NCBI GenBank assembly: GCA_030148605.1 | Contig: JASBTD010000038.1 | Location: forward strand, 29,921 to 93,920 | DNA length: 64,000 nt | Direction of reading: 5' to 3' | Origin: Erythrobacter sp. | GTDB lineage: Bacteria; Pseudomonadota; Alphaproteobacteria; Sphingomonadales; Sphingomonadaceae | Shown: positions 8,735 through 15,930 of the stretch, one piece after another | Position numbering within the stretch: the first letter of the stretch is position 1 | How the letters are laid out: the number at the start of each line of letters is the position of its first letter | Notes under the pieces: model-generated | Database searches by the model: none | What the model saw: only the letters and a program-made list of their open reading frames with translations | Told to the model about the DNA's origin: nothing | Position numbers and translations under genes: made by a program

Positions 8735-9721
8735 TTGAGCCTGGGTAACCTGCCCGATCCCATTGAACGCGAAGTGCACTCGCTGTCGCCGGAAACACGG
8801 CGGCACGAAGCAGAGACATTGCGCGCCCGGATGATCGACCGGCTCGGCCCGGGAACGCGCATTTTCGAAGTCGTCAAACGGACGGCGCTTGGCACATTCA
8901 ATGATGGCTTCATCCACGCCGGCAACCTTGCCTATCTGGCGATGCTGGCGATCTTTCCCTTTTTCATCCTGGGTGCCGCGCTGTTCGCGCTGATCGGTGG
9001 CGCGGGCGAGCAGACCGCCTTGATCGACACTATCGTCAACGCATTCCCGCCAACTGTTGCGCGCACGATCGAGCCGGTCGCGCGTGACGTGATGGAGGCC
9101 CGCCACGGCTGGCTGTTGTGGGTCGGCGCATTGGTTGCGCTGTGGACTGTGTCGAGCCTGGTGGAAACCATTCGAGATATCCTGCGCCGCGCCTATGGTA
9201 CCCAGCCAACCCGCGCTTTCTGGAAATATCGCCTGATCTCCGCCGGGTTCACGCTCGGCGCGGTCGTATTGCTGGTGCTGTCGCTTTTCGCCCAGGTCGC
9301 GATCGGCACTGCCGAGCATCTGATCGAACTGCGTTTCCCGGAACTTGCCGGATCGCTGGCAGAATTGCGCCTTTCGCGCGCAGTGACAGCGGCCGGCCTG
9401 TTCGGTTCGCTATACCTGCTGTTCTACACGCTGACCCCCATGGCATATCGCAGCCGCCGCTATCCCAAATGGCCTGGCGTCGCCTTTGTCACTGTGTGGT
9501 GGCTGCTGGTTTCCACGGCACTGCCGCATGTCTTGCGCAGCTTTTTCACATACAGCCTGACTTACGGCAGTCTGGCCGGGATCATGATCGCGCTGTTCTT
9601 TTTCTGGCTGATTGGGCTAGGGATGGTTATCGGCGCTGAGCTGAACGCGGCCCTGGCAGTAACGCCGGAAGAGGAAGAGGCGGCGAAAGCGCTGCAAACG
9701 GACGAGGAGGACACCGAATGA
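8735..9721 (+). CDS. YihY/virulence factor BrkB family membrane protein
   Basis: Polytopic inner-membrane protein of the YihY/BrkB (formerly 'RNase BN') family, whose function is unresolved. About six membrane segments span residues 65-300; conserved pieces are NLAYLAMLAIFPFFILGAAL near residue 65, the LVETIRDILRRAYG motif (about 140) and the FFFWLIGLGMVIGAELNA end. The start is a TTG at 8735, two bases after the dnaJ-like stop; the next option is ATG 8831, which would delete part of the conserved N-terminus. The stop overlaps the fabI start (ATGA), so the two are co-transcribed. Confidence 0.85.
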   Translation: MSLGNLPDPIEREVHSLSPETRRHEAETLRARMIDRLGPGTRIFEVVKRTALGTFNDGFIHAGNLAYLAMLAIFPFFILGAALFALIGGAGEQTALIDTIVNAFPPTVARTIEPVARDVMEARHGWLLWVGALVALWTVSSLVETIRDILRRAYGTQPTRAFWKYRLISAGFTLGAVVLLVLSLFAQVAIGTAEHLIELRFPELAGSLAELRLSRAVTAAGLFGSLYLLFYTLTPMAYRSRRYPKWPGVAFVTVWWLLVSTALPHVLRSFFTYSLTYGSLAGIMIALFFFWLIGLGMVIGAELNAALAVTPEEEEAAKALQTDEEDTE

Positions 9722-10542
9722 CAGGCTTGATGGCGGGAAAGCGCGGGCTCATCATGGGGCTTGCCAACAACAAGTCATTGGCGTGGGGGATCGCGCGCAA
9801 GCTGCATGAAGCAGGCGCCGAACTGGCCTTTTCCTATCAGGGTGAAGCACTCAGGAAACGTGTCGAACCTTTGGCGGCAGAGCTTGGCAGTGACTTCCTG
9901 ATTGATTGCGATGTTTCAGACATGGCCGCGCTTGATGCCGCCTTTGCCACGCTCAAATCGCGCTGGGAAACGATCGACTTCGTGGTCCATGCGATCGGCT
10001 ATTCGGACAAGAACGAGCTGCGCGGGAAGTATCTCGATACCTCGCTCGACAATTTCCTCATGACCATGAACATCTCGGCCTATTCACTGGTCGCGGTGGC
10101 GCAGCGCGCCTCTGAAATGATGCCACCGCTCGATGAAGAGGGCAATGGGGGCGGATCGATTGTGACGCTGACCTATTACGGCGCGGAAAAGGTGATGCCG
10201 CATTACAATGTGATGGGGGTTGCCAAGGCAGCGCTGGAAACCAGCGTCAAATATCTTGCCAATGACCTTGGCCCCAAGAACATCCGTGTAAATGCGATCA
10301 GCGCGGGACCGATCAAGACTCTGGCCGCGAGCGGGATCGGCGATTTCCGCTATATCCTCAAATGGAATGAACTGAACTCGCCGCTGCGGCGCAATGTGAC
10401 GATCGACGATGTCGGCGGTGCAGGGCTCTATTTCCTGTCCGACCTGTCATCAGGCGTAACCGGTGAAACGCATCACGTGGATGCAGGGTATCACCTTGTC
10501 GGCATGAAGCAGGAAGACGCGCCGGACATCGCGCTGGGGTGA
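9718..10542 (+). CDS. fabI: Enoyl-[acyl-carrier-protein] reductase FabI
   Basis: NADH-dependent reductase of the last step of each fatty-acid elongation cycle, and the target of triclosan and diazaborines. SDR fold: the N-terminal GLANNKSLAWGIA (FabI-type variant of the glycine motif), DVSD, the catalytic Y-x6-K in HYNVMGVAKAAL (about residues 162-169), and RVNAISAGPIKTLAASGI after it. 274 residues is standard. Its ATG overlaps the previous TGA by four bases. Confidence 0.95.
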   Translation: MTGLMAGKRGLIMGLANNKSLAWGIARKLHEAGAELAFSYQGEALRKRVEPLAAELGSDFLIDCDVSDMAALDAAFATLKSRWETIDFVVHAIGYSDKNELRGKYLDTSLDNFLMTMNISAYSLVAVAQRASEMMPPLDEEGNGGGSIVTLTYYGAEKVMPHYNVMGVAKAALETSVKYLANDLGPKNIRVNAISAGPIKTLAASGIGDFRYILKWNELNSPLRRNVTIDDVGGAGLYFLSDLSSGVTGETHHVDAGYHLVGMKQEDAPDIALG

Positions 10543-10637
10543 AGGATGGTAAGGGGCATTATCGGCTTTTTTTGATCTCATGATGCACGTTATCGGGCAT
10601 TTACCGATTTTGCTGAGATTCTCTATTTTCGTAGCAT

Positions 10638-10661
10638 TGCGTGCGTGCGTGCGCGTGCGCG
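10638..10661. repeat. 24-bp alternating purine-pyrimidine tract
   Basis: T followed by strict G/C-T-C alternation built from three GCGT units and GCGC; this type of sequence readily adopts Z-DNA under negative supercoiling. Confidence 0.7.
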
Positions 10662-10723
10662 AAAGTTGGGTCTTCCGTCGATTTTTCGCCCTGCATACTA
10701 TTGAAATAAAATGATAAATTGGC

Positions 10724-10776
10724 AAATTCCCTGAAGCTTGTTCTCAGGAAATTTGCGACCCGACTTCAGGGAATTT
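10724..10776. repeat. 13-bp perfect inverted repeat (TCAGGGAATTT family)
   Basis: AAATTCCCTGAAG at 10724-10736 is the exact reverse complement of CTTCAGGGAATTT at 10764-10776. Imperfect copies lie between and after them: CTCAGGAAATTT at 10743-10754 and CTCAGGGAATGG at 10787-10798. Four spaced units of one motif within 75 bases suggest a binding array or the remnant end of a mobile element rather than a terminator (loop 27 bases, no T run). Confidence 0.7.
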
Positions 10777-10965
10777 CTTCGCACCGCTCAGGGAATGGGG
10801 CGCCCTGTCGTTGGGACCCGCCGGCGGCGCCCACGCGCGGCGCATTGCCTCTCGCGCGAATTGGTGCTATCTAGGCCTCACTACGCAAGGTTTGCGCCGC
10901 CACGGTGACGTGGAGAGTGTTCGCGAGCCGGCTGGCATCCCCACAACTTGTATGGAGAGCCTCTC

Positions 10966-11892
10966 ATGGCCGGCAAGAAACGCGCGCCCGTTGGTCGCGG
11001 AAATTACGAAGTTGGATATTGCCGGCCGCCGGTCGACACGCGCTGGCAGAAGGGCCAGTCGGGCAACCCGGGCAGACAGTCCAAGTCTCCTCCTCCGCCT
11101 GACCCCGGGCCGCCGCTTGGCGACCCCATGAAAGACGCCGTCCTGAAGGTCATGGGCGAGACGGTCTCCCACGAGGTGAGGCCAGGCAAGCGGATGCGTA
11201 TGCCCCGCGCCGAGGCGCTGGTGCGCGAGTTGGCCAGTCGCGCGGAATACGACCCGCGCGCCTTCAAGCAAATCACCGAAATGTACGCCGAGGCGCACCG
11301 TATGCAGACGGCGCTTCGCAGGGAGATCGAGCAGGAGGAGGAGCTCCGCCGGCAGCGCGAAGTTGATGAGGAAATGCGCCGAGAGGCGGCTCAGCTACGC
11401 CTTGAGGAAGAGAAACGATATATGCGCGCCCTAAAGCGCGAGGAGAAAATGGCCAGGGAGAGGGCCGCCGCCGAGGCCGCGCAGGTGGCCCAGGCGGCCG
11501 AGTTGGAGAGGCTCTGCCTAGCCGCCAAAATCGAGGCGGCGCGAAAGACTGTCGTGGGTGAGGGCGGCGGCGCGGGCGTTGGGGAGACGCAGGCAGACGC
11601 TGTCGGCGCGCGCGAGGCCGGGGGGGATGACCACACCTATGAAGATGCTCGTCTCTGCGAGACTTCCGACGCGCGCCCGCGCGCCAGGCCTGCGGCGCCG
11701 CGTGTGCCGGGGGACGCGCCTACAGTGGCGGTGTCGGACGGCGCGGGCATGGAGACTGTGCCTGCCGAGCCCACTGGCCCCGTGAGGCGCCGCCATTCAC
11801 GCGAGCCGATGATACCGGCCGCGAGGCCGTGTGCGGGCCACGGCTATGGCATCGCCGGGCAAGCGTCGCCACCGCCGCCGAGGTTCAGCTGA
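10966..11892 (+). CDS. DUF5681 domain protein with long coiled coil
   Basis: The N-terminus carries the DUF5681 signature (YEVGYCRPP..T.WQKGQSGNPG, residues about 14-42), a domain of unknown function found mostly in phage-like and integrated elements, often near terminase-like genes. A proline-rich stretch follows, then a charged region rich in E, R and A (about 125-205) predicted to be a long coiled coil, and a Gly/Pro/Arg-rich, low-complexity tail. 308 residues from ATG 10966, which follows GGAGAG by seven bases; an upstream in-frame ATG at 10948 adds six residues. No phage structural genes are adjacent, so it looks like an island relic. Confidence 0.65.
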   Translation: MAGKKRAPVGRGNYEVGYCRPPVDTRWQKGQSGNPGRQSKSPPPPDPGPPLGDPMKDAVLKVMGETVSHEVRPGKRMRMPRAEALVRELASRAEYDPRAFKQITEMYAEAHRMQTALRREIEQEEELRRQREVDEEMRREAAQLRLEEEKRYMRALKREEKMARERAAAEAAQVAQAAELERLCLAAKIEAARKTVVGEGGGAGVGETQADAVGAREAGGDDHTYEDARLCETSDARPRARPAAPRVPGDAPTVAVSDGAGMETVPAEPTGPVRRRHSREPMIPAARPCAGHGYGIAGQASPPPPRFS

Positions 11893-11960
11893 GTTTGCCG
11901 CCCGGCTGCGGGCCAAGGTCAAAGTTGCCTTGCCCATTGCCGTCGGTCGGGAAGGGGGTG

Positions 11961-12000
11961 TCAAGCATCACTTGACATGCCAAGCGATGCTTGATATATG
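11961..12000 (+). promoter_or_regulatory. higBA promoter with overlapping operator
   Basis: TTGACA at 11972-11977, a 17-base spacer and TATATG at 11995-12000 make a strong sigma-70-type promoter. TCAAGCATC (11961-11969) and GATGCTTGA (11986-11994) form a 9-bp perfect inverted repeat with a 16-base spacer that brackets the -35 box and abuts the -10 box, as expected of a HigA operator. The expected transcription start coincides with the higB ATG at 12006. Confidence 0.75.
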
Positions 12001-12005
12001 GGCGC

Positions 12006-12290
12006 ATGGATATCGAAAGCATTTCCCACAAGGGCCTGCGCCGGTTTTTCGAGACTGGGAACGCCAAGGGCCTGGTTGGCGATGTGCACCGTCTCCGCAA
12101 AATGCTGGCGTTTATCGATGCTGCCGCCAGCTTTGATGAACTCGCTGTCCCGCCCAATTACGGGTTACACGAGCTGGTTGGCGACAAAGCTGGGCGTTGG
12201 GCAATGACCGTTACCCGAAACTGGCGACTGACCTTCATCAAGCTCGATGAGCACAGCGTCGCTGAACTTGACCTAGAGGACTACCACTGA
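12006..12290 (+). CDS. higB: HigB-type RelE/ParE superfamily toxin
   Basis: Predicted ribosome-dependent mRNA endonuclease toxin. The 94 residues match the HigB/plasmid-maintenance killer layout: KGLRRFFETGNAKGL, a helix (VHRLRKMLAFIDAAASF), GLHELVGDKAGRWAMTVTRNWRLTF with the conserved core strands and arginines, and a C-terminal acidic end ELDLEDYH. The ATG at 12006 is favoured over an in-frame TTG at 11991, because the latter lies inside the promoter. No Shine-Dalgarno is seen and the mRNA may be leaderless. The stop overlaps the antitoxin start by one base. Confidence 0.88.
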   Translation: MDIESISHKGLRRFFETGNAKGLVGDVHRLRKMLAFIDAAASFDELAVPPNYGLHELVGDKAGRWAMTVTRNWRLTFIKLDEHSVAELDLEDYH

Positions 12291-12592
12291 TGGCCCTGAC
12301 CATGCACCCCTCGCTGGCGGTTCATCCGGGCGACTGGCTGAAGAGCGAAGTTGTCGAGCCGCATGGCGTCAGCATCAACCGGCTAGCGGCCAGCTTCCAC
12401 GTGTCTCGGCAGGCTCTCAGCAACCTGTTCAACGGGCGCGCGGCCCTGTCTGCCGAGATGGCCATCCGGTTCGAGAAGGCCTTCGGCATCAAGGCTGATA
12501 CGCTGATGCGGATGCAGACCGCCTATGACATGGCCCTGGCCCGGGCTCATGCCGACGACATCGTCGTCGATGAGGTTCTGGCGGCGGCCTGA
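12290..12592 (+). CDS. higA: HigA-type XRE family antitoxin
   Basis: Antitoxin that neutralises HigB and represses the operon. The N-terminus HPGDWLKSEVVEPHGVSINRLA (family HPGExLxEe-) leads into a helix-turn-helix (FHVSRQALSNLFNGRAALSAEMAIRFEKAFG, about residues 33-63 in all) and a C-terminal helical tail. 100 residues is typical. Order toxin first, antitoxin second with a TGATG junction is the hallmark of higBA, unlike most TA pairs. Confidence 0.9.
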   Translation: MALTMHPSLAVHPGDWLKSEVVEPHGVSINRLAASFHVSRQALSNLFNGRAALSAEMAIRFEKAFGIKADTLMRMQTAYDMALARAHADDIVVDEVLAAA

Positions 12593-12620
12593 TCGCATCA
12601 AGTCGCAGCCTGAACCTCAT

Positions 12621-12631
12621 CCGGTTGGGCT
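12621..12631 (+). repeat. Left copy of 11-bp direct repeat flanking the recombinase (possible att)
   Basis: CCGGTTGGGCT, identical to 14079-14089. The two copies enclose the XRE regulator and the recombinase (about 1.46 kb). Possible attachment-site core; no tRNA is present. Confidence 0.35.
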
Positions 12632-12820
12632 GCTCAAAAACCCCCGCCCTTTGGTGCGCTGATCCTACTGTCCAAAACCGCAAACGAGTGGATAGACGTC
12701 AGACGCACTTCACGGCGTTGCGGGGTGCGGCTCTGCGATTTCAACCAAGAAAGCGGAGACGTTGACCTATTACGCTGCGCGTTTTCGTTCGGAGCGTGAA
12801 AACGCCATACGCTTGCTGCG

Positions 12821-13081
12821 TCAGCGTTCCTTGTCTCGATCGCCGCCCTGAGCGTGAATGCGAATGCCTGGTGCGTCGTTGGGAGCCCCAATGAACTCGA
12901 TGCCTGCAGCCTCGAGGGCGGACTTAAGGCGGTAGATGGTGTTGAGGTTTGCAGCTTCGACTTGGTCGACCGCCTCTATGCGTTTGATTGTGCGATCGCC
13001 CACATCAGCTTTGAACGCCAGCTCTTGGATTGTCCAACGCAGTGCTGCGCGCGCCATCCGAATCTGCCGGCCATCAATCAT
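12821..13081 (-). CDS. XRE-family helix-turn-helix regulator
   Basis: Small DNA-binding protein of 86 residues. The helix-turn-helix is RMARAALRWTIQELAFKADVGDRTIKRIE (spans about residues 8-36), followed by a short helical domain (NTIYRLKSALEAAGIEFI), the usual layout of single-domain chromosomal XRE regulators. ATG 13081 has GGAG seven bases upstream and is preferred to the TTG at 13093. It is divergent from the recombinase gene with a 35-base gap, so it may control it, by position only. Confidence 0.8.
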   Translation of the reverse strand: MIDGRQIRMARAALRWTIQELAFKADVGDRTIKRIEAVDQVEAANLNTIYRLKSALEAAGIEFIGAPNDAPGIRIHAQGGDRDKER

Positions 13082-13116
13082 TGACAGCTCCAATAATGAC
13101 CCCTAAAGGGCCATTT

Positions 13117-14031
13117 ATGATCTCAAACAGGCAATATTTATCACTCAACTGGCGCTCCGAATTCCAAAGCCTTGAAGGCGCATATTCGCCGGCGACAATG
13201 CGCAGTTACCGCGCCGATGTCGAGGCCTTCGAGGATTGGTGCGCCGGTCAAGGCATCGATCAGTCCTTCCCCGCCAGCGTCGAAACCGTGTGCCGGTTTC
13301 TCGAGGATCAGGGCGCATGCAGGGCGCCGTCGACTGTTCGGCGGCGCCTCTATGCCATTCGCAAGGTCCACAGGCTCTTGCGTCTACCGGACCCCACGCA
13401 TGACGAAGACATAAACCTAACGTTCAGGCGCGTCCGGCGCGCGAATGCGGTGAGGCCGCGCCAAGCCAAGGGCCTGACACGGCAATATCTCGACAAGTTT
13501 TTGGAGAGTGAGCCCGACAGCCCATGGGGGCTGCGCAACCGCGCGATGCTGTCGCTCGGCTACGAATTGCTGACTAGGCGCTCGGAACTCGTTGCACTGC
13601 GCAACTCCGAAGTCACCTTGCGCGCGGATGGCACGATGCGCGTTCTTATCCGGCGTAGCAAGGCAGATCCGTTTGGAGAGGGGCGGGTGGCCTTTACGTC
13701 CGTGCGGACAGCTGACTTGCTGAGGGAGTGGCTTGTATATCGCGGGCCGCACATCGAGTGGCTGTTCTGCCCGATCTACAAGGGTAAGGTTGTCAACCGC
13801 TGCCTTGAGACCACCACGGTCAAGCGTATTGTCAAAGGCGCAGCGGAGCGCACTGGCTTGAGCCCGGACCACGTCGCGGCATTTAGTGGGCACTCGATGC
13901 GTGTTGGTGCGGCGCAGGATCTGTTAGGGCGCGGCTTCGACACCGCCGCGATTATGCGCGCGGGCGGCTGGAAGTCTGTTAATGTGCTCGCGCGGTACTT
14001 GGAGAAAGCGGAGCAGAATGTTTGGGCATGA
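13117..14031 (+). CDS. Tyrosine-type site-specific recombinase/integrase
   Basis: Predicted integrase of a small island. Residues about 12-90 are the SAM-like core-binding domain (SPATMRSYRADVEAFEDWC), residues about 120-300 the catalytic domain. Catalytic set visible: first arginine in LLTRRSELVAL, lysine in RRSKADP, HSMRVG (His-x-x-Arg), Trp in GGWKS at the second-histidine position, and tyrosine in ARYLEKAE. All appear intact, so the enzyme may be active. ATG 13117 follows AAAGGG; ATG 13096 is an alternative. Its 3' end is five bases from the convergent GT39 gene, and an 11-bp direct repeat flanks it. Confidence 0.88.
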   Translation: MISNRQYLSLNWRSEFQSLEGAYSPATMRSYRADVEAFEDWCAGQGIDQSFPASVETVCRFLEDQGACRAPSTVRRRLYAIRKVHRLLRLPDPTHDEDINLTFRRVRRANAVRPRQAKGLTRQYLDKFLESEPDSPWGLRNRAMLSLGYELLTRRSELVALRNSEVTLRADGTMRVLIRRSKADPFGEGRVAFTSVRTADLLREWLVYRGPHIEWLFCPIYKGKVVNRCLETTTVKRIVKGAAERTGLSPDHVAAFSGHSMRVGAAQDLLGRGFDTAAIMRAGGWKSVNVLARYLEKAEQNVWA

Positions 14032-14035
14032 GATG

Positions 14036-15781
14036 CTAAAGCTGCACAGATTTCAAGTAGCAGGACGCCCATATTGAGCCGGTTGGGCTACGGGAGCAAG
14101 CCTTGGTGGCTTTCTGCTCAAGAGGCCTCAATTCCCCATGGGGGAAGCGCAGGATCACCACCGGCCAGCCGCCGGCCACGCCCCGCTTGGGGAGGAACTC
14201 GGCGACCTGCTCGCCTCGCGCGATGAGTTTCTCGTATTGTGCCCATTCCTGCGGGAACCGCTCCTTCTCCGCAGCATAGCGGGCCTGCTGGCTGAGCACT
14301 GCATAATCGGCACGGCAGGTGTCGATCCTATCGGGCGCGACGGTCCCGAAATCGATGTTCGTGCGCCCGCTGCGCGCAGATTCAACCAACGAGTTGTCGA
14401 TCCGCCCATCAAGCAACTCGCGTGCATCCCTGCAGCCGAGCACGCCGAGCGGGAAGACGAAGTCAAACGGACTATCGACAAGGTCGAAGGCGAAATGCTC
14501 GATGAAAATCGTGCTGTCCGGTGCGGCATTGGCGCGCAGCCAGGCCGTTGCCATCAGCCGCGTGTCGTTCATCCGCTCGCGCCCGTCGGCAAGCGAGGCG
14601 AGTACCAGCGGCACAAACACCGCGGCCAGTAGCGCGCCCGCGGCAAGCGGCGCGGCGGCGGGGCGCAGCGCGGTGCCAGCCCATGCCGCGATCCGCACCA
14701 GCGCAAGCCCCGTCAGCATAGCCAGCAGCGGCACCACCGCGAGGATCCAGCGTTCCCACACGATGTTCTGGCTGCTGGCGAGCACGAACATGGCGACACC
14801 CGGGACCAGCGCGACGGCAACGAATTCGCGGTGCCGTGCCGCCAGCCCGGCGCCGATCGGTGCCAGCGTCAGCCCGGCGAGGCCGAGCCCGCGTGGAAAT
14901 GGCCCGCTCGCGTACCACCATGCATTGTCGAGCAGCCCGCCACCGGTCGCGCCGAGGTGGTAGGGCTGTACCTCGCCGTAGAGATTGGCGATGACCGTGT
15001 TCCACTCGATCAGCAGGAAGGGCGAGATCGCGACCATCGCAGCTAGCGTGCCGACCGCTGCAGCCACCATCAGAATCAACGTGCGCCGGCCGGTCTCCAC
15101 TCCGCTCCGCCAGCGCAGCACCAGTGCACCGGCGAGCGACAGGAAGGCGAGCGCGAAGGGCCACTTGGTGGTGATCGCCAGGGCCACGCACAGCACCCCG
15201 CCCGCTAGCGAACGCAGGGTGCCGCGGCGCCCATAAGCAAGCGCGCAGAGCATCGCCGCCAGCATGAAGACGGTCGCCATCATGTCCGAGCGCACCACCT
15301 GCGAATAGGCGATATGCACCGGGCTCGCTGCAAGGATCGCTGCCGTCGCCAGCCCCGTCGGGCGGTCGAACAGGCGGCTCGCAAGGCGGCAGGCGAGCGC
15401 GATTCCCGCCACCGCGACCAGCACGATGGCGATGCGGTGCGGCAGCACGAGGATGCCTGGATCAGCATAGATCGCCGTGGCGAATCCCTCGATGCTCTCA
15501 AAGCGCCCGGTGGCGAGGCCTAGCCCCAGCACCGCGACATCGATCAGCGCGAGCAGATACATGGTAGTGGTCGCCGGATGGCCGAACCATTGCGGGTTGA
15601 GCTGCCCGCCCTCGATCATCCGGTAGGCGCCCAGTTCGAACATAAGCTCGTCCTGGTCGGTCAGCGCCGGCAGGCCGAAAGCGACCGTATCGAGCCGGAC
15701 TACCAGCGCCGCAAGCAGGATTGCAGCGAGCAGGATGCGATGGAGCGAAGGAGTGGGGAAGCGAAGGGCGGTGGGGGCCAT
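14036..15781 (-). CDS. GT39/ArnT-like polytopic glycosyltransferase
   Basis: Integral membrane glycosyltransferase of the PMT/ArnT (GT-C fold) type that uses a polyprenyl-phosphate sugar donor at the periplasmic face. Residues 1-430 hold about eleven membrane segments. The first periplasmic loop has TDQDELMFELGAYRM with the acidic catalytic motif, and the second has SPVHIAYSQVVRSD. A soluble C-terminal domain (about 430-560) follows. 581 residues is normal. The far C-terminus after RPLEQKATKACSR looks unrelated to the family and overlaps the possible att repeat. It belongs with the polysaccharide locus; acceptor unknown. Confidence 0.8.
   Translation of the reverse strand: MAPTALRFPTPSLHRILLAAILLAALVVRLDTVAFGLPALTDQDELMFELGAYRMIEGGQLNPQWFGHPATTTMYLLALIDVAVLGLGLATGRFESIEGFATAIYADPGILVLPHRIAIVLVAVAGIALACRLASRLFDRPTGLATAAILAASPVHIAYSQVVRSDMMATVFMLAAMLCALAYGRRGTLRSLAGGVLCVALAITTKWPFALAFLSLAGALVLRWRSGVETGRRTLILMVAAAVGTLAAMVAISPFLLIEWNTVIANLYGEVQPYHLGATGGGLLDNAWWYASGPFPRGLGLAGLTLAPIGAGLAARHREFVAVALVPGVAMFVLASSQNIVWERWILAVVPLLAMLTGLALVRIAAWAGTALRPAAAPLAAGALLAAVFVPLVLASLADGRERMNDTRLMATAWLRANAAPDSTIFIEHFAFDLVDSPFDFVFPLGVLGCRDARELLDGRIDNSLVESARSGRTNIDFGTVAPDRIDTCRADYAVLSQQARYAAEKERFPQEWAQYEKLIARGEQVAEFLPKRGVAGGWPVVILRFPHGELRPLEQKATKACSRSPTGSIWASCYLKSVQL
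14079..14089 (+). repeat. Right copy of 11-bp direct repeat (possible att), inside the GT39 3' end
   Basis: CCGGTTGGGCT, identical to 12621-12631. It lies in the codons for SPTG near the C-terminus of the leftward glycosyltransferase gene, so the last 14 or so codons of that gene would belong to the inserted DNA if this is an attachment site. Confidence 0.35.
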
Positions 15782-15930
15782 CGGGAGCGCATAAGCCTTG
15801 ACCTAGCCTGGCACAAGAAGCAATCGAACCGGCGATGCAGTTGACTGGCTGGACAGGTACGCCGCCATCGCATAGGGCATGATGCGCACTTACAGCCGGG
15901 CAACAATCGCCCGCACTTTAAGGATTAAGC

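Larger units (their letters stand above)
10543..10965. other. 423-base noncoding stretch at the left edge of the mobile region
   Basis: No convincing gene in either strand. The left part (10543-10740) is markedly AT-richer than fabI. It holds an alternating GT/GC tract (10638-10661) and a 13-bp inverted repeat with two further partial copies (10724-10798), and ends in a leader for the DUF5681 gene. No clear terminator stem was seen for fabI, although a T7 run lies at about 10568-10574. Confidence 0.6.

Noticed and set aside
10543..10965. Search for tRNA or other attachment-site genes near the mobile region
   Set aside because: No cloverleaf-like sequence was seen in this gap, or in any other intergenic gap of the window.
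11991..12005. Upstream TTG start of HigB
   Set aside because: It overlaps the -10 box of a strong promoter and the operator, so it cannot be transcribed from there.
12779..12805. Inverted repeat GCGTTTTC/GAAAACGC as a terminator for the XRE gene
   Set aside because: The stem is only 8 bp with an 11-base loop and there is no T run on the minus strand; left out as a terminator.
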